A stretch of DNA of 64,000 nucleotides from Adiantum capillus-veneris. Lineage: Eukaryota > Streptophyta > Polypodiopsida > Polypodiales > Pteridaceae. This document shows, one piece after another, positions 55,641-64,000 of the stretch. Numbering within the stretch: the first letter of the stretch is position 1; every line of letters starts with the position of its first letter. The position numbers and the translations under genes were made by a program. Where the stretch lies: assembly GCA_014529385.2 (NCBI GenBank), contig CM043961.1, positions 18,334,478-18,398,477 on the forward strand. Direction: 5' to 3'. The notes under the pieces are model-generated. The model saw nothing but the letters and a program-made list of their open reading frames with translations, ran no database searches and was not told the DNA's origin.

Positions 55641-57035
55641 ATAGATGAAGCTAAGAAAGCCCGCAAGAGATCCATTCACCTATTCAAGGAAGAACTCACC
55701 CATCTCCCTAAAGAGAGAACAATTAAGGAACTTGTAGAGCTTGAAGTTAACAAGAAGTTGAACTCTCTCCCCTTGCCTAGAATAACCAACTCCCCAAAGC
55801 CCATCCCAACTCACGCTCACACCCACACCCTACCAAAGGGGGCTTACTTCCCCCACCCTCAAAAGCTCCCTTCCTTCCTCCTAGAGCCTCCCTTGTCCTA
55901 CATAAACCCAACCTGGGTCCTTCAATAAATCATGCGTCAAATTCTCGCCACCCTTTCGTTGATCCCCCTACCAACCCTACCTATGCTAGCTTCCCTCTAC
56001 TCAAACCACCCTCTTCACCAACCTTCTCCCACCCTTCTAAAAAACCTAGAATGTCTCCCACCCCTTCCATAAAACCAACCATAATGCCGAAGTATCCTCT
56101 GAACCGCATCTCAACCCTCTTCTCACCCAAATACCCTCTTACTCCAACCTCTTAACCTATCCCTCACATAATTAGCACTAAATTCAAGAAACCAAGGCAC
56201 ACTAAAGCCAACTCTCAATTGGAACACAACAACCCCAAAGATCCTAATGAGAGAAATTTGGGAAAAGACCAAGGGAGGAGGGACTAGGGCACACACACCC
56301 CACTTGTTGGGTGCACCTATTTTTTTTTTAAAACCCCCTCCTCCCACTTGTTTGGTCTAATGCCTTGGCCTCTTCAATTTCTACCTCCCCTACTTGGACA
56401 TTGGATGCAACTACCACCCACTTTGACAAGAATCACAAAAAAAGAAGAAGACACAAATTTTGGCTCCCTCTCACTAATCCTCAAGCATGCAAACTTTTGA
56501 TGTTTGGTAAGCAATCAGCCTAATCCTTTGATAATGCTTTATCGCATGTACCTGTGCACAATCTCACTTCGCAAGTCCTCTCATTTAACAAAAATAAATG
56601 TCTAGCAATGGGTCTTAAATACATTCCCCCACCTCCCAATCCCCGCCCAAAACCCTCTTAGTAGGCCATGACTCCTTGGCAAGAAGCCTCCAACTTAAAT
56701 TGTTTTTCAAGGATCAAGATAGGGCCACACGCTCTCCTTACAAAGCATCCAACCCTCTTTGGATGCCCCCCTCCTTGAATCCATCCTTACAATCTCTCAC
56801 CCTTCTAAATCGTCACATTCTTGAGAACTCTCTAAAATTGTATAATGCCTCCCACTCCAAAACTCCCAAATTCATTGAACAAGCCCTTAAATCACTCATG
56901 ATGGACACCTCCATCATCATCAAACCGGCAGACAAAAACTTGGGTTTAACCATTCTCTCCAAAGAATGGTACGACAAAGAAGCTCTTAGGCTACGGCAAA
57001 GAAGTGATGGCAGTTTGGAGTTTGATTTGATGTAG
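55640..57035 (+). pseudogene. Penelope-like element fragment (N-terminal part of its RT protein)
   Basis: The first piece (to 55928) reads KKARKRSIHLFKEELTHLP, then KLNSLPLP and a Pro-rich linker. After degraded sequence, 56560-56640 reads VHNLTSQVLSF and CLAMGLKYIPPPP, then with a one-base shift SLARSLQLKLFFKDQD (56673-56720), a Trp-Met-Pro-Pro segment and SIIIKPADKNLGLTIL (about 56910-56960). The order 'NLTS...LSxxxxxxLAxGLKYIP...LARxLxLKxFF...WxPP...IIIKPADK' is the conserved N-terminal region before the RT palm of Penelope-like proteins (family knowledge). It stops before the palm, so no catalytic RT or GIY-YIG domain remains. Confidence 0.65.
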
Positions 57036-57504
57036 ATCCGGACCGGATTGGGCAATTGTAGCTGAGGTAACAAAAATGTAGTGAATGCTTGGGCCTGAAG
57101 TGCTTGTTATATGGATCACGTCAGTCTTTTCAGATCAGCGATCCGAGCTTCGATTGCCAAGATATTGACCATTAAACATTAACCGGGGGTTGGTTTCGTA
57201 CCAGTCTTGCTGGCTCAGTCGGTGTGCCATCTGGGAATTTTGGGCTTCAACTAGAGAATTTTGGGAAAATATGCCGCATTTGGCAATGCTTGAGTTGAGT
57301 TGCATGCCAGACGGCTAATCGAGACGTATGCTTTGGAAGTTATGTATGTCAAATGTAATGCGTGTACGTAAGCTGATGAGTTTTCAGATCAAAATTGTCG
57401 TCTCTTGGAGCACTGTTGACTACAGGATATGCTCATTACGGCTGTGGAAAGGTTTTTGTGGATAATTTTAAATTTAGTTGAATGCGAAAGGAAGGCTATT
57501 TGTT

Positions 57505-57690
57505 GAGGCGACCACCTATGCTTGCATCTTGAAGGCAAGTGACATTATCAAAAGAATTGCCGTGGGCAACAAAGCTAACAATGATATTGTCAGTTGATGG
57601 CTACTGGACAAAGTTGTTGTGCTTGGCAATGCTTTGGTTGACATGTGTACCAAATGAGGTTCCTTTATGCATGCCAAATGGGGTGTCCTT
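57505..57690 (+). pseudogene. Pentatricopeptide (PPR) repeat relic
   Basis: One frame reads EATTYACILKASDI, then LLDKVVVLGNALVDM and GSFMHAK, with TGA stops at about 57592 and 57655. This matches the 'TFxCILKACG...GKxIHxEI...LxxDxVLGNALVDMYAKCGxLxxA' layout of plant PLS-class PPR proteins, which edit organelle RNA. Only about two repeats are left. Traces may extend left to about 57360. Confidence 0.7.
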
Positions 57691-57699
57691 GAGGGGAAC

Positions 57700-58055
57700 C
57701 GACCGCCCACTAATGGCCACCCAAAATAAATAAGAAGTTTCACCACCCATTTTAAAGAGGACACACATTGTGTGTGAAGACAAGAAAAAAAAAGCATGGC
57801 CATGGTGTTTAGCAGTGGAGGACAAGCGCAGGGGAAAGGAGAACTGACTCATGCTGGGCAGGAGAAGAGTTGGATGATGTCGAGCAAGAAGAGATAATTG
57901 ACCAGCATACCTTAGCGTTTCTTTTTGGCACTACTCCCGCCTCGTTAGGTGTTGTCCATAATTCGGGCTGCCACATCATAGACCCGGTTCATGCCACATC
58001 AGTGACATCGGTGCTATTGAGGGGGGGTTATTTAGGGCATAAAAACGAAGGAAGA
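57700..58055. other. Non-coding stretch
   Basis: Nothing recognised apart from chance frames. Confidence 0.4.
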
Positions 58056-58495
58056 GGGGTATTCGAGGAGAGTTTTGTGGTGTTATGAAGCAAGGGAGAG
58101 AGGAGGGAAGAAGAAGGAGGTGACTCTCTTGCTCTCAAGCTCTCGAGGCTCTCTCATTCTCTTGCATGCTCTCAAAGAATCAAGCCATACTTCTCTTGCT
58201 CTCTTTCTCGCGGCCCTTGGGTAACTTGAAGGAGACTCGCTCTTGAGTAAGCAAGGAGGAGAAGTTGCATAAAGGGGTATTCAAGGAGAGTTTTGTGGTG
58301 TTACAAAGCAAGGGAGAGAGGAGGGAAGAAGAAGGAGGTGACTCTCTTGCTCTCAAGCTTTCAAGGCTCTCTCGTTCTCTCGCATGCTCTCAAAGAGTCA
58401 AGCCATACTCTCTCTTGCACTCTTTCTCGCGGCCCTTGAGTAACTTGAAGGAGACTCGCTCTCGAGTAAGCAAGGAGGAGAAGTTGCATAAAAGA
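58056..58495. repeat. Tandem duplication of a 218-bp unit
   Basis: 'ggggtattcgaggagagttt' through 'gaggagaagttgcataaa' is present at 58056-58273 and again at 58274-58495, with few substitutions. The unit is CT-rich in its second half ('tctcttgctctcaagc'). It lies where the R/U5 region of the LTR of E7 would be expected. Confidence 0.9.
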
Positions 58496-59000
58496 TACAA
58501 GGGAGCTCTCAGGTAGGAAGGGAGTCAAACTCAGTAAGCAACAAAAGAAGGGAGTCGACGATGATAACCGGTGACATAAAGCAAAAGACAATCGATTCTA
58601 GAAAACCAACACATAAGGATTTTTGCTCATCGGTGACAACTTAGATTTAGTTAATCTTTTTAATGAATCATGGAGCCGTTAACGATCCGAGGAAAACTGT
58701 AAAGGGAGCTTAAACTCCTAGATCATCACTTGAATTAATTAACGGTGTTGTTAACGGCATTGCTTCATAATTGTGCATCAATTTCTTCGGTGTTACCAGT
58801 TTCCAAGCAATTTTTGTGCGTCGATAGCATTTGCAAGTAACTAATAACTATTGTTTCCTGGAACATGACAACTCTTGGCTCTAACTTTTTCCACAACCAC
58901 TAGCCCGGCGTTGACCTAGCTCATGTTTCGAACGCATATCCCCCGACAACTTGGTGAACCCGACGCAAAACCGAGCCGGGGTGCAAAAATAGTTGAAGCC
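58496..59000 (+). other. Probable LTR end and leader of E7
   Basis: No gene. A 'ttggtgaacccgacg' string (58950-58964) just before gag looks like the leader of gypsy elements with a non-Met primer site, but the matching tRNA cannot be named. Confidence 0.3.
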
Positions 59001-59965
59001 CATGTCTACACCGCAAGAGGCAACCATGCACAAATGATGCAGTAGTTTGCAGCGTACATGCAACAGCAATAACAGGCTGCCCAACAACAACATAATTTGC
59101 AAGAGCGGATTTGTAAAGCTTGAAAAACTGTTACAGAGAAGTTGCAGCGGTTTGAAAGCTGAGATATTTCAAAATTTTGCAATCTTTATGAGCAGTCTAT
59201 GGAAGATAATGGAATTGAAGACCAGGACTCGGTGGAAGGATTTCATCTTATTATAGTACCGGAACTTAGGCCCCAATTAAAGAAATTTAGGCGGTTCAAG
59301 GACCAAATTGGAAGGACTTCAAGAAGGCACTGCAAGAGGAATATTTTATGGAAGATTCTCAGAGGATGACAGAGTTTTATGAAGTGGGTACAGAAGAAGA
59401 GAAAAAATTTATTTGCACGAGAACTGTTACGAGAATTTGAAAAGATGTTTGATCAGTTGTCATCAGCAGAACAACGTTCTTTGAAGGATCAGAAGGTGAA
59501 ATTGTTTATTCAAGGTGCTAATCCACGACTTCAAAAGAATTTGGTGCAATTGTTAGAGGACTCGGCAGGAGAACTAGGGTTGAATCAGATTGGAAAATAG
59601 TTTGTGAAGAGGTGAATATGATTGTAAAACGACAGAAGCAAGTTGACAACCAGATCGTGGTCGAGGTAAATGAAGCTGAAGAAGAGATTACAGAGAAATC
59701 ACCCTCGACAGTACCCAAGGTAGAGGGGCCTGTTCTCGATGATCTAGTAAAGGGTATTCAAGAGCTAAATTGAAATTTCAAAATTATTAAATTTGAAGGG
59801 CTAGCTACAAAAGCGTCTACTTTCAAACCTAACCAGCAGCAACCACCACGTAAAAACTGGGATAATCAATGCTTGTGGTGTGATAGTGAAGACCATAGGT
59901 ATGTGAAAGAGTGTGATGAGTTTGATGATGCGTACAAGAAGAATGTGGTTTTTGGAAAGACATGA
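59001..59965 (+). pseudogene. E7 gag with atypical zinc knuckle
   Basis: It starts at MSTPQEA (59001) and is soon interrupted. A Gln-rich segment, a gag-like segment (QSMEDNGIEDQDSVEGFHL, PELRPQLKKF), a frame with LKDQKVKLFIQGANPRL (59379-59600) and a Lys/Glu-rich part lead to CLWCDSEDHRYVKEC (59870-59914). That is C-x2-C-x4-H-x5-C, one residue longer than the standard knuckle. Several stops are present. Confidence 0.7.
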
Positions 59966-60880
59966 ACATTCATCTCAGGGCAACAGCAGAGATGCTCTGC
60001 TTAAACTTTGGAAGGGGTGGCATGAAGAAGCTAGTGGAAGAAATACAACATAATGTTGCTCTTGTGGAAGAAACTACATATGGGCTGCAGGTTTGTGGTA
60101 AGGAAGATGATGAAGGTACATGTGCAAAGGGCAGTTGTGGTCGTATGCTTTAAAGACAACAGAAGCAGGTAAGGTAATGTATGGGAAGTTCCGACGGGCA
60201 GGAAATTCAATTAGGGAAACTATTGGGTGGACCGATCCAATATATACTCTTTTAGTATATGCATATACTGCTAAAGCTCAAGCGAATGAAGCTATGGTGG
60301 AAGAGAAACGAAAAAGGGATGAAGAGGTTTCTAGACATCGAAAAGGCCAACGAGATCCAGGAGCAAGAAATAACAAGGGACTGCTCCTAAAGTGGTTATG
60401 GAGGAGGCTCCGAAAGACAAAAAGCAAGGTAAGCCTAAGGGAACCTCGTATAATTATACTTAAATATGATATTGAATTAGCTACAGATCTGAAGAAGGTT
60501 TTTGAAGAGCGTATCGTGAATAGTAAAGTGGAGCTCACATTGGGGGATATGCTTGGAATTGCCAAACGCGAGTTCCATGAGGAGATCATCACATTATAAA
60601 AAGGAAGCGACAGATACCGAGTGAGCAAGATCCAGAATCAACTAAAAGCCAAGTGGTTCGTCACATCGAAGCAATTTTGGATGATTATGAAGAATATTTA
60701 GCAGATCTTGAAGAAGAAGAGTCAAAGCCTATGGTGGTTTCAAACCTGATTGTACCCGAGGTAAGAAACATGCATTTTAATGATGGGAAAGATGAAGAAA
60801 CTATACCCAAGGTCACTTTTCAAGGACTCATTGGGCAAGAGCAACGACTGAGACTGTGAAAATCTTGCTGACATTGAGGA
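59966..60880 (+). pseudogene. E7 gag-protease linker
   Basis: Frames 60120-60599 and 60653-60859 carry KAQANEAMVEEKRKRDEE and a helical segment ending KREFHEEI, followed by an acidic stretch (DDYEEYLADLEEEE). Similar Lys/Glu-rich linkers precede the protease in this type of element. No enzyme motif is seen. Confidence 0.5.
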
Positions 60881-60884
60881 GCCG

Positions 60885-61360
60885 GTCTTAGCCCTTATAG
60901 ACCATGGTTCAAAAATCACTCTGATGGTGAAGAATTTGCACTAGAAGGGGAAGTGGCCTATTGATGTGAACCACGGGTGTTGGATTCAAGCTACCGACAT
61001 GCTTCCAGGTGATCTTTACGGTGCATGTGCAAACATCAAGGTAACTATTGGGGATGTCTGTAATGAGCAAAACTTGTGTATACAGGAGCATTCTTCCTAC
61101 ACATTGATTATGGGACAGCCCTACATTACGGCTATGCGGATGGAAACTAAGGTGCTAGATGGTGGCTCGGCCTATGCGAGGGTTTGGAGCCGAGATGGTA
61201 AGAAATTGGCTCAATTTTTAAATGTATGTGTTGACCATGCCAGGAACAAAGACAATTTACGTGATTGTCCAATGCCAAAGATACGCAAAGAGTTCAAAGA
61301 ACAAAGATTTGCTCAGGATTTTCTTGGGGTGCAAACGGGACTATGGTGGTACAAGTGAGG
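60885..61360 (+). pseudogene. E7 retropepsin with D-H-G-S active site
   Basis: VLALIDHGSKITLMVKN holds the active-site Asp at 60900-60902 in a D-H-G-S context instead of D-S/T-G. A stop follows at about 60942. GKWPIDVNHG, YGACANIKVTIGDV, LIMGQPYITAMRMETKVLDGG and SRDGKK continue the domain (to 61358). LIMGQPYI corresponds to the closing ILGxP motif. The region is otherwise well preserved. Confidence 0.75.
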
Positions 61361-61790
61361 AGAAGTTCTCACAAAGAGAAACCTTCTCTTCAAGATTTTT
61401 GGGATTGACATCTGAGGGTTCAGTATCTTACAGAAAATTTAATGATTTACCTAAGTGGGAGAAACAATATGTTTCAAGTATTCAAAGTGAATTGCAAGGA
61501 TGTGAGCTAGAACCAGATGATGTGATTTCAAGAATCTTCGAAGAGATTTCTTATGTTGACACTATGTCAAAGCTTGAGGATATCATGCAAAACAGGTTAG
61601 AAAGTGGAATTGAAGTTGTTAAAGTGTACTCAATGGACATGTATGAAGATCTGGACATATACGAGGCACTTATGCATATTGAGGATGACTTGGGTAAAGC
61701 AGTTGAAGCATAGGTAGAGACAAAGTACAAGACAGCTGCTGCAAAGAAACTGAGACCAGTGGCTACACCTCTACCAGAAGGAAGTGATGG
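61361..61790 (+). pseudogene. E7 protease-RT linker
   Basis: The frame 61222-61713 continues with SYRKFNDLPKWEKQYVSSIQ and acidic, helical sequence to about 61710. No domain is recognised. Confidence 0.5.
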
Positions 61791-61818
61791 GGTAGTTAAA
61801 CAAGCTTCTTGATAGCCT

Positions 61819-62845
61819 ATGCTCAGGAATCCTAAGAACATTGGGCATAGATTCACTATGGAGACATTGCAGCAGCTGAAGGTTGGAGAAGATGGTTTTC
61901 TCAACAAAGAGGAAATCAAGTGCTTTCAAGGGATGCTCAAAAAACACGGTAAATCTTTTTCTTTTGAGTCAAGTGAGATTGGGTGTGTGGATCCAAGTGT
62001 TGTTTCACCTATGGTTATATTCACTGTTCCTCATATGCCATGGAGCTTACGTCCCATTCTAGCTCCTAAAGATCACTTACCAAAGCTCATCAATTTGCTT
62101 AATGAGAAGATACAAATGGGAATTTTGGAGCCACCGTGTGCACCATACTCCAATCGATGGTTCATAGTCCAAAGAAAAATGATACTTTAAGGTTCATACA
62201 GGATATGCAGCAGGTTAATAAACTAACAATCTGCAATGTGGGTACTGGCCCAATCATGGATGAATTTGCTCCTCGGCATTTGCAGGTAGATCAATTTATT
62301 TTCTGGGTGATCTTTAATCGGGATATGATCAATTTCAATTAGCTTTGGAGAGAAAGGATCTTACTACAATGCGTACACCTCTCGGGTTGGTAAGGATGTG
62401 CACTCTGCCACAGAGTGCTGCTAATTATGTAGCTCATATGTTGAACGACATGAATAAGGTATTAAGGGACTTTATCCCTCATGTTACTATGCCTTTCATT
62501 GATGATCTACCAAACAATTAAATGATGTGAGGAAGGCTCAAAAGATGAGGTAAAAGATCACAGGGGGTGCTTGTTACTCAACATATTGTTGATTGTGATG
62601 CTATTTTTTGCAGGCTTGAAGAAGTTAACTTAACACTTTCAGGGCAAAAATCAACTTCTGGTACTAAAGAGGTTCTAATTGTGGGACATATGTGCAGTCT
62701 AGAAGGTAGAAGGCCAAGTCCCACTAAAGTTGAAGCTATTCAAAAGATGAAGGAAATGTGCTCTTTGGTTATTGAAGTTCATTGGTTTCTGGGTGCATGT
62801 GTATTGTATCTTATTTGGCTGCCACATTTTGCTCATGTTGCATAA
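61819..62845 (+). pseudogene. E7 reverse transcriptase
   Basis: SEIGCVDPSVVSPMVIFTVPHMPW and ILAPKDHLPKLINLLNEK lead to PYSNRWF (about 62145). The fingers/palm region is frameshifted; RTPLGLVRMCTLPQSAANY (about 62370-62425) matches the 'TPLGLxRxTxLPQGxxN' motif. The catalytic box is FIDD (62495-62506), followed by LPNN. The thumb includes LTLSGQKS, VLIVGHMCSLEGRRPSPTKV and HWFLGACV. Stops at 62188 and 62339 break it. Confidence 0.8.
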
Positions 62846-63430
62846 GTGCTTTATCAACTATTGAGAAAAGGTAAAAGATTTGTTTGGGAAGAAGTTCACA
62901 CACATGCTATCAGGAAGAAGATGCTTCTTGAGGCTTCGACCTTGAGGAAAGTCGACTACAAATACGAAAGGCCAGTAATTTTAACAGTTGACACTAGCCC
63001 GACAAGTATTGGATGGGCTATAGGTCATGATGATGAAGAAGGACACAGAAATGCGGTTCAATTTGGAGCAAATGTGCTCATTTCTTGTTAACGAGGCTAC
63101 CCACAAGTTAAGAGAGAACTTTGGGGTGGTGCTACTGCTCTAAGGTCTAATAAAGAATACTTGATTGGAGCTTCAATCATGGTAGACATAGATTGCTTGC
63201 CATTGATAGGGATGATTGCAAATTTCTCTACTCTGGATATAGCTATGCTACGATGGATAGCCTATATTAAGTCTCTTAACCCTGAATTTTGTCATATTGC
63301 AGGTAGAGATAATCCTGTTGCAGATATATTATCAAGAGCTAGGTGTGAAGATGAAGAAGAGATGCTGACCACAAGTGATGATGTTTGGCTTGAAGTTCTA
63401 CACGTCTTCTTATCTACATGCAAATTGTGG
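62846..63430 (+). pseudogene. E7 RNase H domain
   Basis: YERPVILTVDTSPTSIGWAIG carries the first Asp, VQFGANVLISC-stop-RGYPQVKRELWG the Glu region, MVDIDCLPLIGMI the third Asp, and CHIAGRDNPVADILSRA closes the domain. One stop at 63089-63091 separates the halves. Confidence 0.8.
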
Positions 63431-64000
63431 TAATATTACTCATATTTTTGAGGTGTTTTCTGAGGATTTCTATCATGGAGAGTGGCTTTTGATCGGTTGC
63501 TACCTTAGCACTCTTACTAAGCATGAAGGGTGGACGGATCAAGAGTATAAAAGGATCGGAAAGAAGGCTTATGGATATTTTCTGAAGGATGGACATTCAT
63601 GGAAGCAACCAAAGCGCTCTAGAGGGGTACCACAATGGGTTGTTTGTGATAAAGAGACCCAACATTAAGTTATCAAATAATTTCATGAAAGTTTATAGGT
63701 TGGACATAGAGGAGTCAAGGCAACTTTTGTCAAGATTAAGGATCGTTATTGGTGGAAAGGTATGTATAAAGATGTGGCTCAGTTTGTGGAGACATGCTTA
63801 ATATGCCAACAGTATCTAATGTGCGACATCAAGATGGATTGCATCCCCACCTATCCACTGGCTATGCACTACAAGTGGGTGGTGGACCTGATTACTATGC
63901 TAGTATGTGTTTGGCAGATGCGGTATATTATTCTTGCCAAAGAAGATCTTACTAATCAGGTAGAAGGTAGAGCTTTGCGTACCAAAGCTACCAGCTCTGT
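63431..64000 (+). pseudogene. E7 integrase, N-terminal part (continues beyond the window)
   Basis: Linker sequence (WTDQEYKRIGKKAYGYFLKDG) leads to the zinc module: HESL and VGHRG, then RYWWKGMYKDVAQFVETCLICQQY (about 63690-63820). WVVDLITMLVC and ILAKEDLTNQVEGRAL (about 63880-63975) follow; the first catalytic Asp is in KEDLTN. The frame changes at about 63668. The DDE remainder is off the window. Confidence 0.75.

Larger units (their letters stand above)
59001..64000 (+). mobile_element. E7: Ty3/gypsy-like element with D-H-G-S protease, runs off the right edge
   Basis: Gag, protease, RT, RNase H and the start of integrase follow in gypsy order on the plus strand, all with scattered stops. 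The 3' part and 3' LTR lie outside the window. Confidence 0.8.

Noticed and set aside
58950-58970. 'ttggtgaacccgacg' as the primer binding site of E7
   Set aside because: Position fits, but I could not match it to a specific tRNA and no LTR border is confirmed; kept only as a leader note.

Overview
The window looks like nuclear DNA from a land plant with a large, repeat-rich genome. No operons, bacterial promoters or prokaryotic genes are visible. The evidence is: many decayed Ty3/gypsy LTR retrotransposons nested in one another, LINE fragments, long (AG)n and (TG)n tracts, a spliced plant-type outward-rectifying K+ channel gene, a pentatricopeptide (PPR) relic and a decayed nuclear rDNA fragment. 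A gymnosperm, fern or lycophyte fits better than a compact flowering-plant genome (long introns, an ITS1-like stretch over 500 bp, a Penelope-like fragment), but the species cannot be fixed from the sequence alone.

Layout: 1-2323 is a minus-strand gag relic (E0) and its leader. 2324-16079 is a nearly complete 13.8 kb Athila/Tat-like Ty3/gypsy element (E1) with two LTRs, an Asp-type primer binding site, a four-knuckle gag, protease, RT, RNase H, integrase, and then an extra protease-like domain and accessory reading frames downstream of integrase. 16080-18100 is an internally deleted gypsy element (E6). 18356-20890 holds three minus-strand LINE fragments, two of them joined head to tail. 21201-24740 is the first half of a SKOR/GORK-type K+ channel gene on the minus strand: four exons in consistent phase and a TATA box. 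Its fifth exon would lie across the LINE fragments or has been lost.

26030-26900 is a CpG-decayed 18S/ITS1 fragment. 27174-29040 has weak plus-strand coding traces. 29606-30941 is an unrecognised four-exon minus-strand gene whose N-terminus resembles the histone H3 tail. Directly upstream of it lies a tandem array of four related hairpins (31085-31443). 31790-34480 is the 3' part of a chromodomain-bearing gypsy element (E8). 34600-38060 is mostly minisatellites, primer-site-like motifs and dinucleotide repeats.

38267-39774 is an inverted gag copy (E3) of the E1 family. 41132-42891 is the 5' end of another minus-strand LTR element (E4). 42930-55640 is a second E1-family copy (E2), split inside its integrase by a 5.9 kb non-autonomous LTR element (49484-55397) with a perfect 5-bp target duplication. 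55640-57035 is a Penelope-like fragment, 57505-57690 a PPR relic, 58056-58495 a 218-bp tandem duplication, and 59000-64000 a gypsy element (E7) with an unusual D-H-G-S protease motif that runs off the window.

Most reading frames are broken by stops and frameshifts, so this is a TE graveyard with two candidate host genes: the K+ channel, and the unknown gene at 29.6-30.9 kb. The best leads for new biology are the second retropepsin after integrase in E1, the H3-tail-like gene with its hairpin array, and the large non-autonomous LTR element.
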